The position numbers were made by a program, and so were the translations under genes. Of a stretch of 8,049 nt of DNA, positions 1 through 5,374 are shown in pieces; within the stretch, counting starts at the first letter, position 1, and the number at the start of each line of letters is the position of its first letter. Under the pieces are notes generated by a model. That model worked only from the letters and a program-made list of their open reading frames with translations. It was not told where the DNA came from and made no database searches. Source of the DNA: Candidatus Bathyarchaeota archaeon (lineage in GTDB: Archaea; Thermoproteota; Bathyarchaeia; Bathyarchaeales; Bathycorpusculaceae); contig DAOVMU010000059.1 in NCBI GenBank assembly GCA_030630585.1, positions 1 to 8,049 of the forward strand, given 5' to 3'.

Positions 1-615
1 AAAGAGCGGAACTCTTGGAAAGCACCGCTTTTATTTACCATTTGTGTTGACTCTCACAAATTCGAACTCATCATGGCTAGAAGGAATTGGAAGTTGGTAA
101 CCAACGATCTCACATTAATGCTCTTTGGAATTCAAGATGCGGCGTTAATGGCGGAAAACATGGTTATTGCAGGAAGAAGTCTGGGACTTGGAAGTTGCTT
201 CCTTGGAGGTGCACCTTATAGAGCTGAGAAAATCGCAGATGAATATGACCTGCCTAAAAGAGTGTTTCCTCTGGTACAGTTAGTAATGGGTTATCCAGCT
301 GAAGACCCACCGACACGCCCACGATATCCTTTGGAATTCACTCTTTTTCAAGATAAATATCCTAAGCTAGATCAAAGTACGATTTCAAAAGCTATGCAGA
401 AAATGGATGAAGGATATCTTGCTCAAGACTACTACCGCAATCTAAATGCAAAGATACCGTTAGAAGGGAACCGTGAAGAAACTTTCACGTTTGACAATTA
501 CAGTTGGACAGAACACATTTGCAGAAAGTGGGGACAATGGCATCCAGAACCAAAGGACCTGCTCGAACAATTTGAAAAACGTGGCTTTTGCATTACCGGA
601 GAAAAACCGAAATAA
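1..615 (+). CDS. Nitroreductase-family FMN oxidoreductase, 5' end outside window
   Basis: The reading frame is open from the first base, so the gene begins upstream. The ATG at 73 is internal: the 24 codons before it (including APLLFTICVD) read as normal nitroreductase sequence. Recognisable parts are the helix with QDAALMAENMVIAGRSLGLG, then GSCFLGG, and VFPLVQLVMGYP followed by a proline/arginine-rich segment, all typical of the C-terminal half of the FMN-binding nitroreductase fold (NfsA/FRP-like). Family members are cytosolic homodimers that use NAD(P)H to reduce nitro compounds, quinones or other acceptors; the physiological substrate cannot be read from sequence. The last ~80 residues (YYRN to GEKPK) form an extension rich in Trp, His and charged residues. 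The upstream part with the N-terminal FMN-binding arginines is not visible. No partner gene follows closely. The family call is firm, the substrate unknown. Confidence 0.88.
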   Translation, partial: KERNSWKAPLLFTICVDSHKFELIMARRNWKLVTNDLTLMLFGIQDAALMAENMVIAGRSLGLGSCFLGGAPYRAEKIADEYDLPKRVFPLVQLVMGYPAEDPPTRPRYPLEFTLFQDKYPKLDQSTISKAMQKMDEGYLAQDYYRNLNAKIPLEGNREETFTFDNYSWTEHICRKWGQWHPEPKDLLEQFEKRGFCITGEKPK

Positions 616-1004
616 ATGCATCATTCGCGCATGAGGCAATTGCAGACTGCCTAAAGATTTAGCAATAGCGAAAACATCAGACACGGTAGTAAGAACGAGT
701 TGTGGGCAGCTGCAAATTACTACATTGAAAACAAGTTTACTCATCCATCAGGCTTACGTAATTGCAACAATTGTCTGAACAAATCGATTTGATGAAGGCG
801 TCGCCATTCCTGTAATCCTTTCAGCATTTTCAGCAATAACGTGGTCCATGGCTTTAGGCTTCAAAATGCTCAAAGAACGGTCACATTCAAGCAACAAATG
901 CAACATTCTCAACGTTTCGTGAAACTAGGTTGCTCTACTTCGATATGCTTCGAAAACTGTAAACGCTTTTATCAATTGGGCTTGCTATAAATCCATGGGA
1001 AAAA
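616..1004. other. Gene-poor stretch with possible remnants of a decayed gene
   Basis: About 390 bases with no convincing intact gene. Frame 2 on the + strand is open from 635 to 922 apart from one TGA at 776-778. Its second half (about 791-880) would encode a hydrophobic helix (VAIPVILSAFSAITW) followed by a basic segment (FKMLKERS), as at a membrane-protein end. Frame 1 (655-792) reads a plausible polar segment, ELWAAANYYIENKF, without a start codon. These may be pieces of a frameshifted gene, but they could also be chance. An AT-rich box near 966-973 or 984-992 could serve the next gene. The - strand frame over 460-744 is a shadow of the nitroreductase. Confidence 0.3.
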
Positions 1005-1457
1005 ATGGCATCTGAAGGCAACAGCAGAAAATCCAGTGAAGGTAGGTCAAGCATTGAAGAGTTAAGTAGAAAGCTTGATTTGATAATGGAGAGGCTTGAA
1101 ACTCTAGAAGCTTTCATAACTAGTAATCCGGAATATTCTGGATTAGCCCCGTATCTTCGCATGACTCACGTGGGCGTAGGCTTGTACGGTGAACCGCTAA
1201 AAATTGCAACACGACTCAAAACTGCTGAGAAATATCTACGGAAAACATGGATCGCCCAAGACGAGATCTCAAGATGTATAATTCAAGCACTAGCTTTGCA
1301 TGACAGACTAAATATATCTGCAATCGCACGCCAGGTTCGAAGGATGCGGGGAAAAGCTTCAAGGAGAATTATAAGAAATAGGCTTCAGCACTTGAAAAAG
1401 AAAGGCATAGTCAGACGTGCTGAAGGGCACAGAAACGCTTACGAACTTACAGAGTGA
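1005..1457 (+). CDS. Coiled-coil module plus C-terminal winged-helix DNA-binding protein
   Basis: A 150-residue cytosolic protein with two parts. Residues ~17-67 form a coiled-coil-like module (SRKLDLIMERLETLEA, then NPEY, GVGLYGEPLK). It recurs at the N-terminus of the protein encoded at 2314-3588, with 32 of 50 aligned residues identical. Residues ~85-150 look like a winged helix: ISRCIIQALALHDRLNISAIARQVRRM, a basic recognition helix with SRRIIRNRLQHLKKKG, and a wing ending IVRRAEGHRNAYELTE. This is the usual form of archaeal transcription regulators. The module presumably mediates dimerisation or docking. No upstream in-frame ATG exists after the stop at 960-962, so ATG 1005 is the natural start; only a weak GGGA precedes it. 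A hairpin covers the stop codon. The DNA-binding role is inferred from fold only, and the target is unknown. Confidence 0.8.
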   Translation: MASEGNSRKSSEGRSSIEELSRKLDLIMERLETLEAFITSNPEYSGLAPYLRMTHVGVGLYGEPLKIATRLKTAEKYLRKTWIAQDEISRCIIQALALHDRLNISAIARQVRRMRGKASRRIIRNRLQHLKKKGIVRRAEGHRNAYELTE

Positions 1458-1478
1458 CCGAACAGGTGGTCACTTTTT
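1451..1478 (+). terminator. Hairpin plus T-run at end of winged-helix gene
   Basis: AGTGACC (1453-1459) and GGTCACT (1468-1474) form a perfect 7-bp inverted repeat, extendable to 9 bp with one G-U pair, with an 8-base loop. The right arm runs straight into TTTTT. The TGA stop codon (1455-1457) lies inside the left arm. The layout matches an intrinsic terminator; in archaea the T-run alone may be what stops transcription. Confidence 0.65.
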
Positions 1479-1514
1479 CCCATAATAAATAACAAGAATG
1501 CTCAGACTCTTAAC

Positions 1515-1521
1515 TTAAATA
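1515..1521 (+). promoter_or_regulatory. Candidate TATA box for small-protein gene pair
   Basis: TTAAATA sits behind the previous gene's terminator and 47 bases before the likely start at 1568. Archaeal TATA boxes centre about 26 bases before the transcript start, which would place that start near 1544 and leave a short leader containing the strong ribosome binding site. This is read by eye; no transcript data. Confidence 0.45.
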
Positions 1522-1552
1522 GGTAACATGAAGAGAATGCGCACGTGTAAAT

Positions 1553-1560
1553 GGAGGTGA
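1553..1560 (+). promoter_or_regulatory. Strong ribosome binding site deciding the 1568 start
   Basis: GGAGGTGA is a near-perfect Shine-Dalgarno sequence. It ends 1 base before an ATG at 1562 and 7 bases before the in-frame ATG at 1568. Only the second spacing suits initiation, so 1568 is preferred. Confidence 0.7.
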
Positions 1561-1567
1561 AATGGAA

Positions 1568-1942
1568 ATGATTGATGAAGAAAAAAAACATAGGAAGAGT
1601 AAATGGGAAGAGGCGGAAGAAGTCGAAGCCATACTTGGAGTTGTATCTAAAGAGGTACCTGCACTAATCAAGGGCATAATTGGCTCAATATTCTCTGAAG
1701 AAGCTGGCAGAGACATGGGCAAAGCAGCCGGAGCATTCTACAAAGAACTTAAGGAGAGCGGAATGCCAGACGAAACAGCAGTAAAAATGACTGAAAACTA
1801 CATCAGCGTATTCACAAGCCTGGGAGACATAATGAAAAAGTTCAACATAGGCGAGAAAACCTCTTCCGACATAGAAAAAGAAATAGAAAGAAAACTTAAG
1901 AAGAAACTTGCAGAGAAAGGCTTAACAGAGGAAGAAGAATAA
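1568..1942 (+). CDS. Small GMPxETA-motif protein, likely soluble or membrane-peripheral
   Basis: A 124-residue protein of unknown function; the ATG at 1562 would add two residues. After a charged N-terminus (EEKKHRKSKWEEAEE) comes a hydrophobic/amphipathic segment at ~19-40 (AILGVVSKEVPALIKGIIGSIF), too broken by charges for a confident membrane helix. A motif region at ~60-85 follows (FYKELKESGMPDETA, NYISVF). The tail is highly charged and helical and ends in EEEE. The motif region resembles that of the next gene: F/Y-x-KEL-x-x-x-GMP-x-ETA, then Y-x-SV. The two look like diverged tandem duplicates. I recall comparable short KEL-xx-AG-P motifs in other archaeal small proteins but cannot name a family. 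It has its own promoter-like box and a strong ribosome binding site. A hairpin spans its stop codon, 30 bases before the next gene. Confidence 0.75.
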   Translation: MIDEEKKHRKSKWEEAEEVEAILGVVSKEVPALIKGIIGSIFSEEAGRDMGKAAGAFYKELKESGMPDETAVKMTENYISVFTSLGDIMKKFNIGEKTSSDIEKEIERKLKKKLAEKGLTEEEE

Positions 1943-1960
1943 CTTCCTCTGTCCCATTTT
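1925..1960 (+). terminator. Hairpin spanning the stop codon, followed by short T-run
   Basis: CAGAGGAAG (1926-1934) and CTTCCTCTG (1943-1951) are a perfect 9-bp inverted repeat, or 10 bp with A1925-T1952. The loop is 8 bases and contains the TAA stop (1940-1942). CCCATTTT follows. It could be a partial terminator or an RNA-stability/processing hairpin between the two related genes. The T-run is short, so readthrough into the next gene is likely. Confidence 0.5.
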
Positions 1961-1972
1961 CGGTGAAAAAAA

Positions 1973-2212
1973 ATGAAAAGCTTAACCATAATAAAAGCTG
2001 GACTACAAGTATCCAAACTAGGTTTGAGTGTACTTCTTATTTGGATGACTCTAGACTGGAAGGTTAGGAAGGCAAGGAATGCCTTCGAAAAAGAACTTGT
2101 TAGAGCTGGAATGCCAAAGGAGACCGCCAAAGAACTCGCAAAGAAGTACTCTTCAGTAAAGGACGAAGTCATGAAGCAACTTTGGGGTTCCGTTGGAAAG
2201 TTTCGAATGTAA
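1973..2212 (+). CDS. Small single-pass membrane protein with GMPxETA motif
   Basis: A 79-residue protein of unknown function. Residues ~10-28 form one hydrophobic helix (AGLQVSKLGLSVLLIWMTL) close to the N-terminus, followed by a basic stretch (DWKVRKARNAF). This suggests a membrane anchor with a cytosolic C-terminal part. That part holds FEKELVRAGMPKETAKELAKKYSSV, matching the motif region of the preceding gene. The pair thus looks like one peripheral and one anchored version of the same small domain. GGTGA at 1962-1966 lies 6 bases before the ATG, a well-placed ribosome binding site. The gap to the preceding gene is 30 bases. An unusual nested hairpin follows the gene. Confidence 0.75.
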   Translation: MKSLTIIKAGLQVSKLGLSVLLIWMTLDWKVRKARNAFEKELVRAGMPKETAKELAKKYSSVKDEVMKQLWGSVGKFRM

Positions 2213-2240
2213 AGTATAAACGCTGCCACTTTGGAAATTT

Positions 2241-2283
2241 CAAGCTTTAAATGATTGAATTGCTTAAAGCAATTAAAAGCTTG
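2241..2283. repeat. Nested inverted repeat between the membrane-protein gene and the KaiC-like gene
   Basis: The outer arms are CAAGCTTT (2241-2248) and AAAGCTTG (2276-2283), 8 bp and perfect. The inner arms are AATTGC (2258-2263) and GCAATT (2269-2274) around a 5-base loop, with one unpaired base at 2275 and nine at 2249-2257. No T-run follows. The segment also holds AT-rich boxes (TTTAAA at 2246-2251, AATTAAAA at 2271-2278) that could be promoter elements for the TTG-start gene at 2314. It may be a regulator-binding site, possibly for the winged-helix protein of the same cluster; that is inference. Confidence 0.4.
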
Positions 2284-2313
2284 AATTGTTGCTGACGGCT
2301 TTGGTGTGTGTAA

Positions 2314-3588
2314 TTGACGAGCCAAGACATGAGATCTTCGACGACTGAAGACTTGAGTAGAAAGCTGAACCTAATTATGAAGAGACTTGACACCTTAGAA
2401 GCTGTTATTCTAGAAAACCCGGAGTATGCAGAGTTAGCTACTTTCCTTCGTCTGACAAGGGCAAGTGTAGGTCTGTACGCCGATCCTTTGAAAATGATGA
2501 TTGATTCAAAACTTACTGACAGCTCTATGAAACATGAACCTATCCCTCGTGTACAAGCAAGCCTGATTCTTAAGGCAAAGAAGGCAAGAGTCGGCGAAGA
2601 CGTAAACCTGAAAATGGAACTCGTCAATTCGGGAAAGGCACCAGCAATACTGATCAAAGTTGAGGAAATCCTTCCCTCAGGTTTTGAGTTAGTTGCCAAA
2701 CCCAACTACTATCGCTTTGAAGACTCATATCTGGACATGAACAGAAAAAGGCTCAATCCACTAATGACCGAAGACATCAGATTAACCCTAAGGTCGTTTG
2801 CCAAAGGCACATTCGCAATAAAGCCAAAAATAATCTACATAGACGCAACTGGACATCAAATGTCCTTTGAGCCCCAACCGGTAACAATAAACATTTCAGA
2901 AATTATCCTTCCGGGTCACGTTAGCACGGGATACCACGATCTCGATAGCTTACTTCTCGGCGGGATACCGGAAAACTACACAGTCATATTGACCTCGCCT
3001 TCATGCGACGAAAAAGACTTGCTGATCAAAAAGTTTCTTGAAACAGGAACGAAAAAGGGCCAAATCACCTTTCACGTCACCATAGAAGCGCGTGGAGTGG
3101 ATACCCTAATAAAAGATTTTCCGACAAACTTCTACCTATTCCTCTGCAACCCCCAAGCAAACAAAATCATCAAAACATCACCCAACATATTCAAACTGAA
3201 GGGCGTGGAAAACCTCACTGACATTAGCATTGCACTAAACAAGGCTTTTCAAGGACTGGACACATCAGTAACGGGCCCGAAAAGGGCTTGCATCGAAATC
3301 ATCTCAGACGTTTTGCTGCAACATCACGCCGTTCAAACCAGAAGATGGCTCACTGACATTATCCCTGAATTCAAATCAAGAGGTTTTACTACTCTAGCTG
3401 TAATGAATCCTCAGATGCATTCTCCACAAGAGGTCCATGCAATCCTCAGCCTATTTGAAGGAGAACTCACCATCTTCGAAAAGGAAACAGAAAAAGGCTC
3501 GGAGAAATTCCTAAAAATCAGGAAAATGCACAATCAGAACTACCTAGAAAGCCAACTACCTCTCAAAAAAGGAAAACTGCAAACATGA
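2314..3588 (+). CDS. N-terminal docking module, Ig-like domain and degenerate KaiC-like ATPase fold
   Basis: A 424-residue cytosolic protein in three parts. Residues ~12-61 repeat the coiled-coil module of the winged-helix gene at 1005 (SRKLNLIMKRLDTLEA, NPEY, SVGLY, PLK). Residues ~80-195 look like an archaeal Ig-like beta-sandwich (VGEDVNLKMELVNSGKAPA, then LPSGFEL). Residues ~200-410 follow the KaiC/Rad55-type RecA fold: STGYHDLDSLLLGGIP, a P-loop position, a strand at RACIEIISD, PEFKSRGFTTLAV and the end KFLKIRKM. The P-loop reads SPSCDEKDL (228-236). The lysine position is kept (K234), but the glycines and the following Thr/Ser are gone, and the Walker B Asp seems replaced by Glu (E328). 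It is therefore probably a non-hydrolysing scaffold or sensor. The TTG start is chosen because GGTG (2303-2306) precedes it by 7 bases; ATG 2329 is the alternative. It faces the radical SAM gene tail-to-tail with 38 bases between. Confidence 0.8.
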   Translation: MTSQDMRSSTTEDLSRKLNLIMKRLDTLEAVILENPEYAELATFLRLTRASVGLYADPLKMMIDSKLTDSSMKHEPIPRVQASLILKAKKARVGEDVNLKMELVNSGKAPAILIKVEEILPSGFELVAKPNYYRFEDSYLDMNRKRLNPLMTEDIRLTLRSFAKGTFAIKPKIIYIDATGHQMSFEPQPVTINISEIILPGHVSTGYHDLDSLLLGGIPENYTVILTSPSCDEKDLLIKKFLETGTKKGQITFHVTIEARGVDTLIKDFPTNFYLFLCNPQANKIIKTSPNIFKLKGVENLTDISIALNKAFQGLDTSVTGPKRACIEIISDVLLQHHAVQTRRWLTDIIPEFKSRGFTTLAVMNPQMHSPQEVHAILSLFEGELTIFEKETEKGSEKFLKIRKMHNQNYLESQLPLKKGKLQT

Positions 3589-3626
3589 AAGAAGGAAGCG
3601 GGCACTAGCCAGAAGTTGCTAAATGT

Positions 3627-4631
3627 TCATGTAGTGTAAATCTGAGAACAGCAAAGCGAAGAAAAAGCTACGTCATAACCAAGTTTTTCCGCGAATCTTA
3701 CTGCTTCTTCTGTTGGAAAGGCAATAGCGTTTACTCCAGCTGTCAAGGCTAGAATGTCTGTTTTTATTCGATGTTTTCCCTTCGGTCGCATACATCCAAG
3801 AGCTAAGGGTGTTTGCGGAAACATTAACCTCGCAGCTGCGATTACTTTGGTTATGTCGATTGGTTTTGGTGGTGCAACATTCTCCATTTCTGTTCCACGT
3901 ATGGACATAAAGGCAATTATGACTAAAGCTGAAGGCTCATATTTAGAAATCATTTTCAAAGCGTGCAGTTCGCCTCTCAACTTGCCGTAGTGAAGCCCAA
4001 CAATGACATGGGGCACAAAGGCTATACCAGTTTCATGCAGTGCCTTTAAAGAATCTTCGTAAGCCTCAACTGTTGTATTCAGCCCATAAATCTCTCTTAT
4101 CGTTTCATCCGACCCGATTACATCTATTAACGCAGCGTCAACCCCAGCGTCTCTAAGCCCTTCAGCTGCGTTGAAATTGATTATGCCTGTATGAACAATC
4201 ACAGTTAAACCCAACTCGCGTTTAATCTTCTCAATTACACCGATGAATTTCCCAAGTGGAACAGAACCATCTGGTAAGCATCCGCCGCTCACTAGGCAGC
4301 CCAGAGCTCCCTGACGCTTAAGCTGCATACACAACTCAAAAAGCTTCTCAGGCGTAGTAGCTGAATACATTGAACTTAAAACCTCTCCACCGCAATGCTT
4401 ACAGTTTAATGCGCAGCTCTTGCCAGTCAGTGAGATTGTTGGAAAGTCTGCAGGTGAAGAACGGTAGTAACTTGTCTTATAGTACATAAAGCTTGGGGCA
4501 TAAAAATGAATTTTCTTTCCAAAATTTTTTAATCTGACCTTTCGAGCTTCCTTCAGATTCTCTTCAAGCTCTTCTTCGTTGTTTGCAGCAAAAACTCTTT
4601 TTATATAGTTCTCGATTGTTCTAGTCCCCAA
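3627..4631 (-). CDS. Radical SAM protein, BioB-like archaeal type
   Basis: A 334-residue cytosolic iron-sulfur enzyme. The radical SAM cluster motif is CALNCKHC (C73, C77, C80), the CxxxCxxC that binds the [4Fe-4S] cluster used to split S-adenosylmethionine. Further barrel segments are VSGGC (114-118), VIVHTGIINF (144-153), ALIDVIGSDETI (167-178), HVIVGLHYG (208-216) and LALGCMRPKG (276-285). The arrangement resembles the uncharacterised BioB-like archaeal radical SAM group (COG1856, from memory). Some archaeal BioB-like proteins act as the two-component lipoyl synthase LipS1/LipS2, so lipoyl or other sulfur insertion is possible but unproven. A Cys pair, C327-C328, lies six residues from the C-terminus and could help bind a second cluster. 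The TTG start is the only usable one before an in-frame stop at 4674-4676, and GAGGAG sits 6 bases upstream. No partner gene is adjacent. Confidence 0.85.
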   Translation of the reverse strand: MGTRTIENYIKRVFAANNEEELEENLKEARKVRLKNFGKKIHFYAPSFMYYKTSYYRSSPADFPTISLTGKSCALNCKHCGGEVLSSMYSATTPEKLFELCMQLKRQGALGCLVSGGCLPDGSVPLGKFIGVIEKIKRELGLTVIVHTGIINFNAAEGLRDAGVDAALIDVIGSDETIREIYGLNTTVEAYEDSLKALHETGIAFVPHVIVGLHYGKLRGELHALKMISKYEPSALVIIAFMSIRGTEMENVAPPKPIDITKVIAAARLMFPQTPLALGCMRPKGKHRIKTDILALTAGVNAIAFPTEEAVRFAEKLGYDVAFSSLCCSQIYTT

Positions 4632-4650
4632 AGTCGCTCCTCTATGAGAA

Positions 4651-4680
4651 GCATATAAAGCCGATTTTCCACTTTAATGT
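4651..4680 (-). promoter_or_regulatory. Candidate promoter boxes for the radical SAM gene
   Basis: Read on the - strand, two AT-rich boxes precede the TTG start: TTTATATG near 4652-4659 and CATTAAAG near 4671-4678. The nearer one would put the transcript start at about the start codon itself, skipping the GAGGAG site. The farther one would give a leader of roughly 17 bases that keeps it, so it fits better. Confidence 0.35.
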
Positions 4681-4733
4681 ATCTAAAGTGTGTGAGATGA
4701 TTGCAGGCGAGGGATTTCCTGAGAAGATCCGTG

Positions 4734-4773
4734 ATTGCTCAGATATTAACCTAATGAAATATTGTCTCAGATA
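4734..4773. repeat. Direct repeat ATTG(T)CTCAGATA upstream of radical SAM gene
   Basis: ATTGCTCAGATA (4734-4745) recurs as ATTGTCTCAGATA (4761-4773), differing by one inserted T, with 15 bases between. It lies about 100-140 bases upstream of the - strand TTG start, a possible position for an activator or repressor site. Chance is not excluded. Confidence 0.35.
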
Positions 4774-4830
4774 ATTTAGCATTTTTGGTGGGGCTTGCGG
4801 GAGATACCCACACAGCCAAGGTTCTCCAAG

Positions 4831-4864
4831 CGGTTTTGAATTTACATGTGTAAACTGAGAACCG
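4831..4864. repeat. 34-base near-continuous hairpin
   Basis: CGGTT (4831-4835) pairs with AACCG (4860-4864). Pairing continues through T-G and T-A pairs with two mismatches into TTTAC/GTAAA around the loop ATGT (4846-4849). The inner 14 bases, 4841-4854, are themselves a near-palindrome (TTTACA-TG-TGTAAA). An alternative pairing, GGTTCTC (4820-4826) with GAGAACC (4857-4863), competes for the right arm. It could be an RNA hairpin, a switchable structure or a protein-binding palindrome. Confidence 0.5.
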
Positions 4865-4891
4865 TGTTATGAAAAAATGAAATTTTAAGGC

Positions 4892-5011
4892 GGGGGGGAG
4901 AGCGTAATTTTTTCATGGTTAATATACACGATGGGAAACCATAATAGGGTTTACGTGTTTGTTATGAGCCAATAACATTCACTCCCAACATCAAAGACAC
5001 TCTCCCCACCC
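4892..5011. other. Candidate structured RNA or cis element closed by a G-rich/C-rich stem
   Basis: GGGGAGAG (4895-4902) is exactly complementary to CTCTCCCC (5000-5007). Past one bulged A (5008), GGG (4892-4894) pairs with CCC (5009-5011), giving 11 base pairs. The ~97 bases inside contain further arms: ATGGTT (4915-4920) with AACCAT, and GTTAT (4961-4965) with ATAAC (4972-4976). A closed stem enclosing local hairpins is a common layout for non-coding RNAs. I recognise no known family, and the strand is undecided. Confidence 0.35.
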
Positions 5012-5086
5012 CATAAGAAAACTCGATTTCCATAAAATTCCATCAAAAAACCTGAAATTTTTAAACAACAGTAACATACACTCCCC
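4970..5086. repeat. Pair of 18-base imperfect direct repeats
   Basis: CAATAACATTCACTCCCA (4970-4987) and CAGTAACATACACTCCCC (5069-5086) agree at 15 of 18 positions and start 99 bases apart. A third CACTCTCCCC (4998-5007) shares only the C-rich end. They could be binding sites for one protein or relics of a short duplication. Confidence 0.4.
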
Positions 5087-5149
5087 AGTCAACCTGCAGA
5101 AAAAAGTTTTTCGGCTTGTTTTAATGAACACATGGATTCTATCTGAATG

Positions 5150-5282
5150 ATTAATGAATTATCCCACACCTTCATCTTAATTGATTAGGGGGTTACGCTT
5201 CTGAATAACTTCTAATCAATTGCAATTTGCTGAACTGTTTACCTCCTTTTGTAAGCTAGGAGGGGCAAGAGATTTCATTAAT
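5150..5282. repeat. Nested inverted repeats enclosing two hairpins
   Basis: The outer arms are ATTAATGAA (5150-5158) and TTCATTAAT (5274-5282), 9 bp and perfect. Inside lie AATTGATTAG (5179-5188) with CTAATCAATT (5212-5221), 10 bp and perfect with a 23-base loop, and CCTCCT (5242-5247) with AGGAGG (5258-5263). The whole could fold as a three-way structure on either strand. It lies about 115 bases downstream of the five-gene cluster. Function unknown. Confidence 0.45.
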
Positions 5283-5347
5283 TAATCAGGACTTACATAA
5301 CCCCTGTTAGGATTTCTAAATCGGCATGACATTTCATCATGAGAACT

Positions 5348-5374
5348 TGCTAGTCAATTGGGGTTAACTAGGCA
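5348..5374. repeat. Hairpin just downstream of the five-gene cluster
   Basis: TGCTAGT (5348-5354) pairs with ACTAG-CA (5367-5374) if one G is bulged. The loop contains GGGGTTA. It lies 23 bases past the stop of the 129-residue gene on the - strand and could mark the transcript end, although no long T-run follows on that strand. Confidence 0.3.

Noticed and set aside
460..744. 94-codon open frame on the - strand
   Set aside because: It mainly overlaps the end of the well-supported nitroreductase gene antisense, has no ribosome binding site and reads as low-quality protein.
1798..2705. Long - strand open frames opposite the small-protein and KaiC-like genes
   Set aside because: They are antisense shadows of genes with good starts, motifs and composition; the translated sequences show no family features.
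4697..4774. 25-codon + strand open frame starting MIAGEGFPEK
   Set aside because: Too short, without a ribosome binding site, and it overlaps the direct repeat and probable upstream region of the radical SAM gene.
4793..4864. Possible tRNA-like or tRNA-fragment sequence around GCGGGAGATACCC
   Set aside because: No acceptor, anticodon or T-arm pairing with the conserved GGTTC loop could be built on either strand.
4927..4955. Resemblance to an archaeal origin recognition box (ATGGGAAACC, then AGGGTTTAC)
   Set aside because: Only a loose match, with no second good copy nearby and no orc1/cdc6 gene in the window.
5238..5266. ACCTCCTTTT resembling the 3' end of 16S rRNA
   Set aside because: No other rRNA sequence surrounds it; it is better explained as an arm of a local hairpin with AGGAGG.
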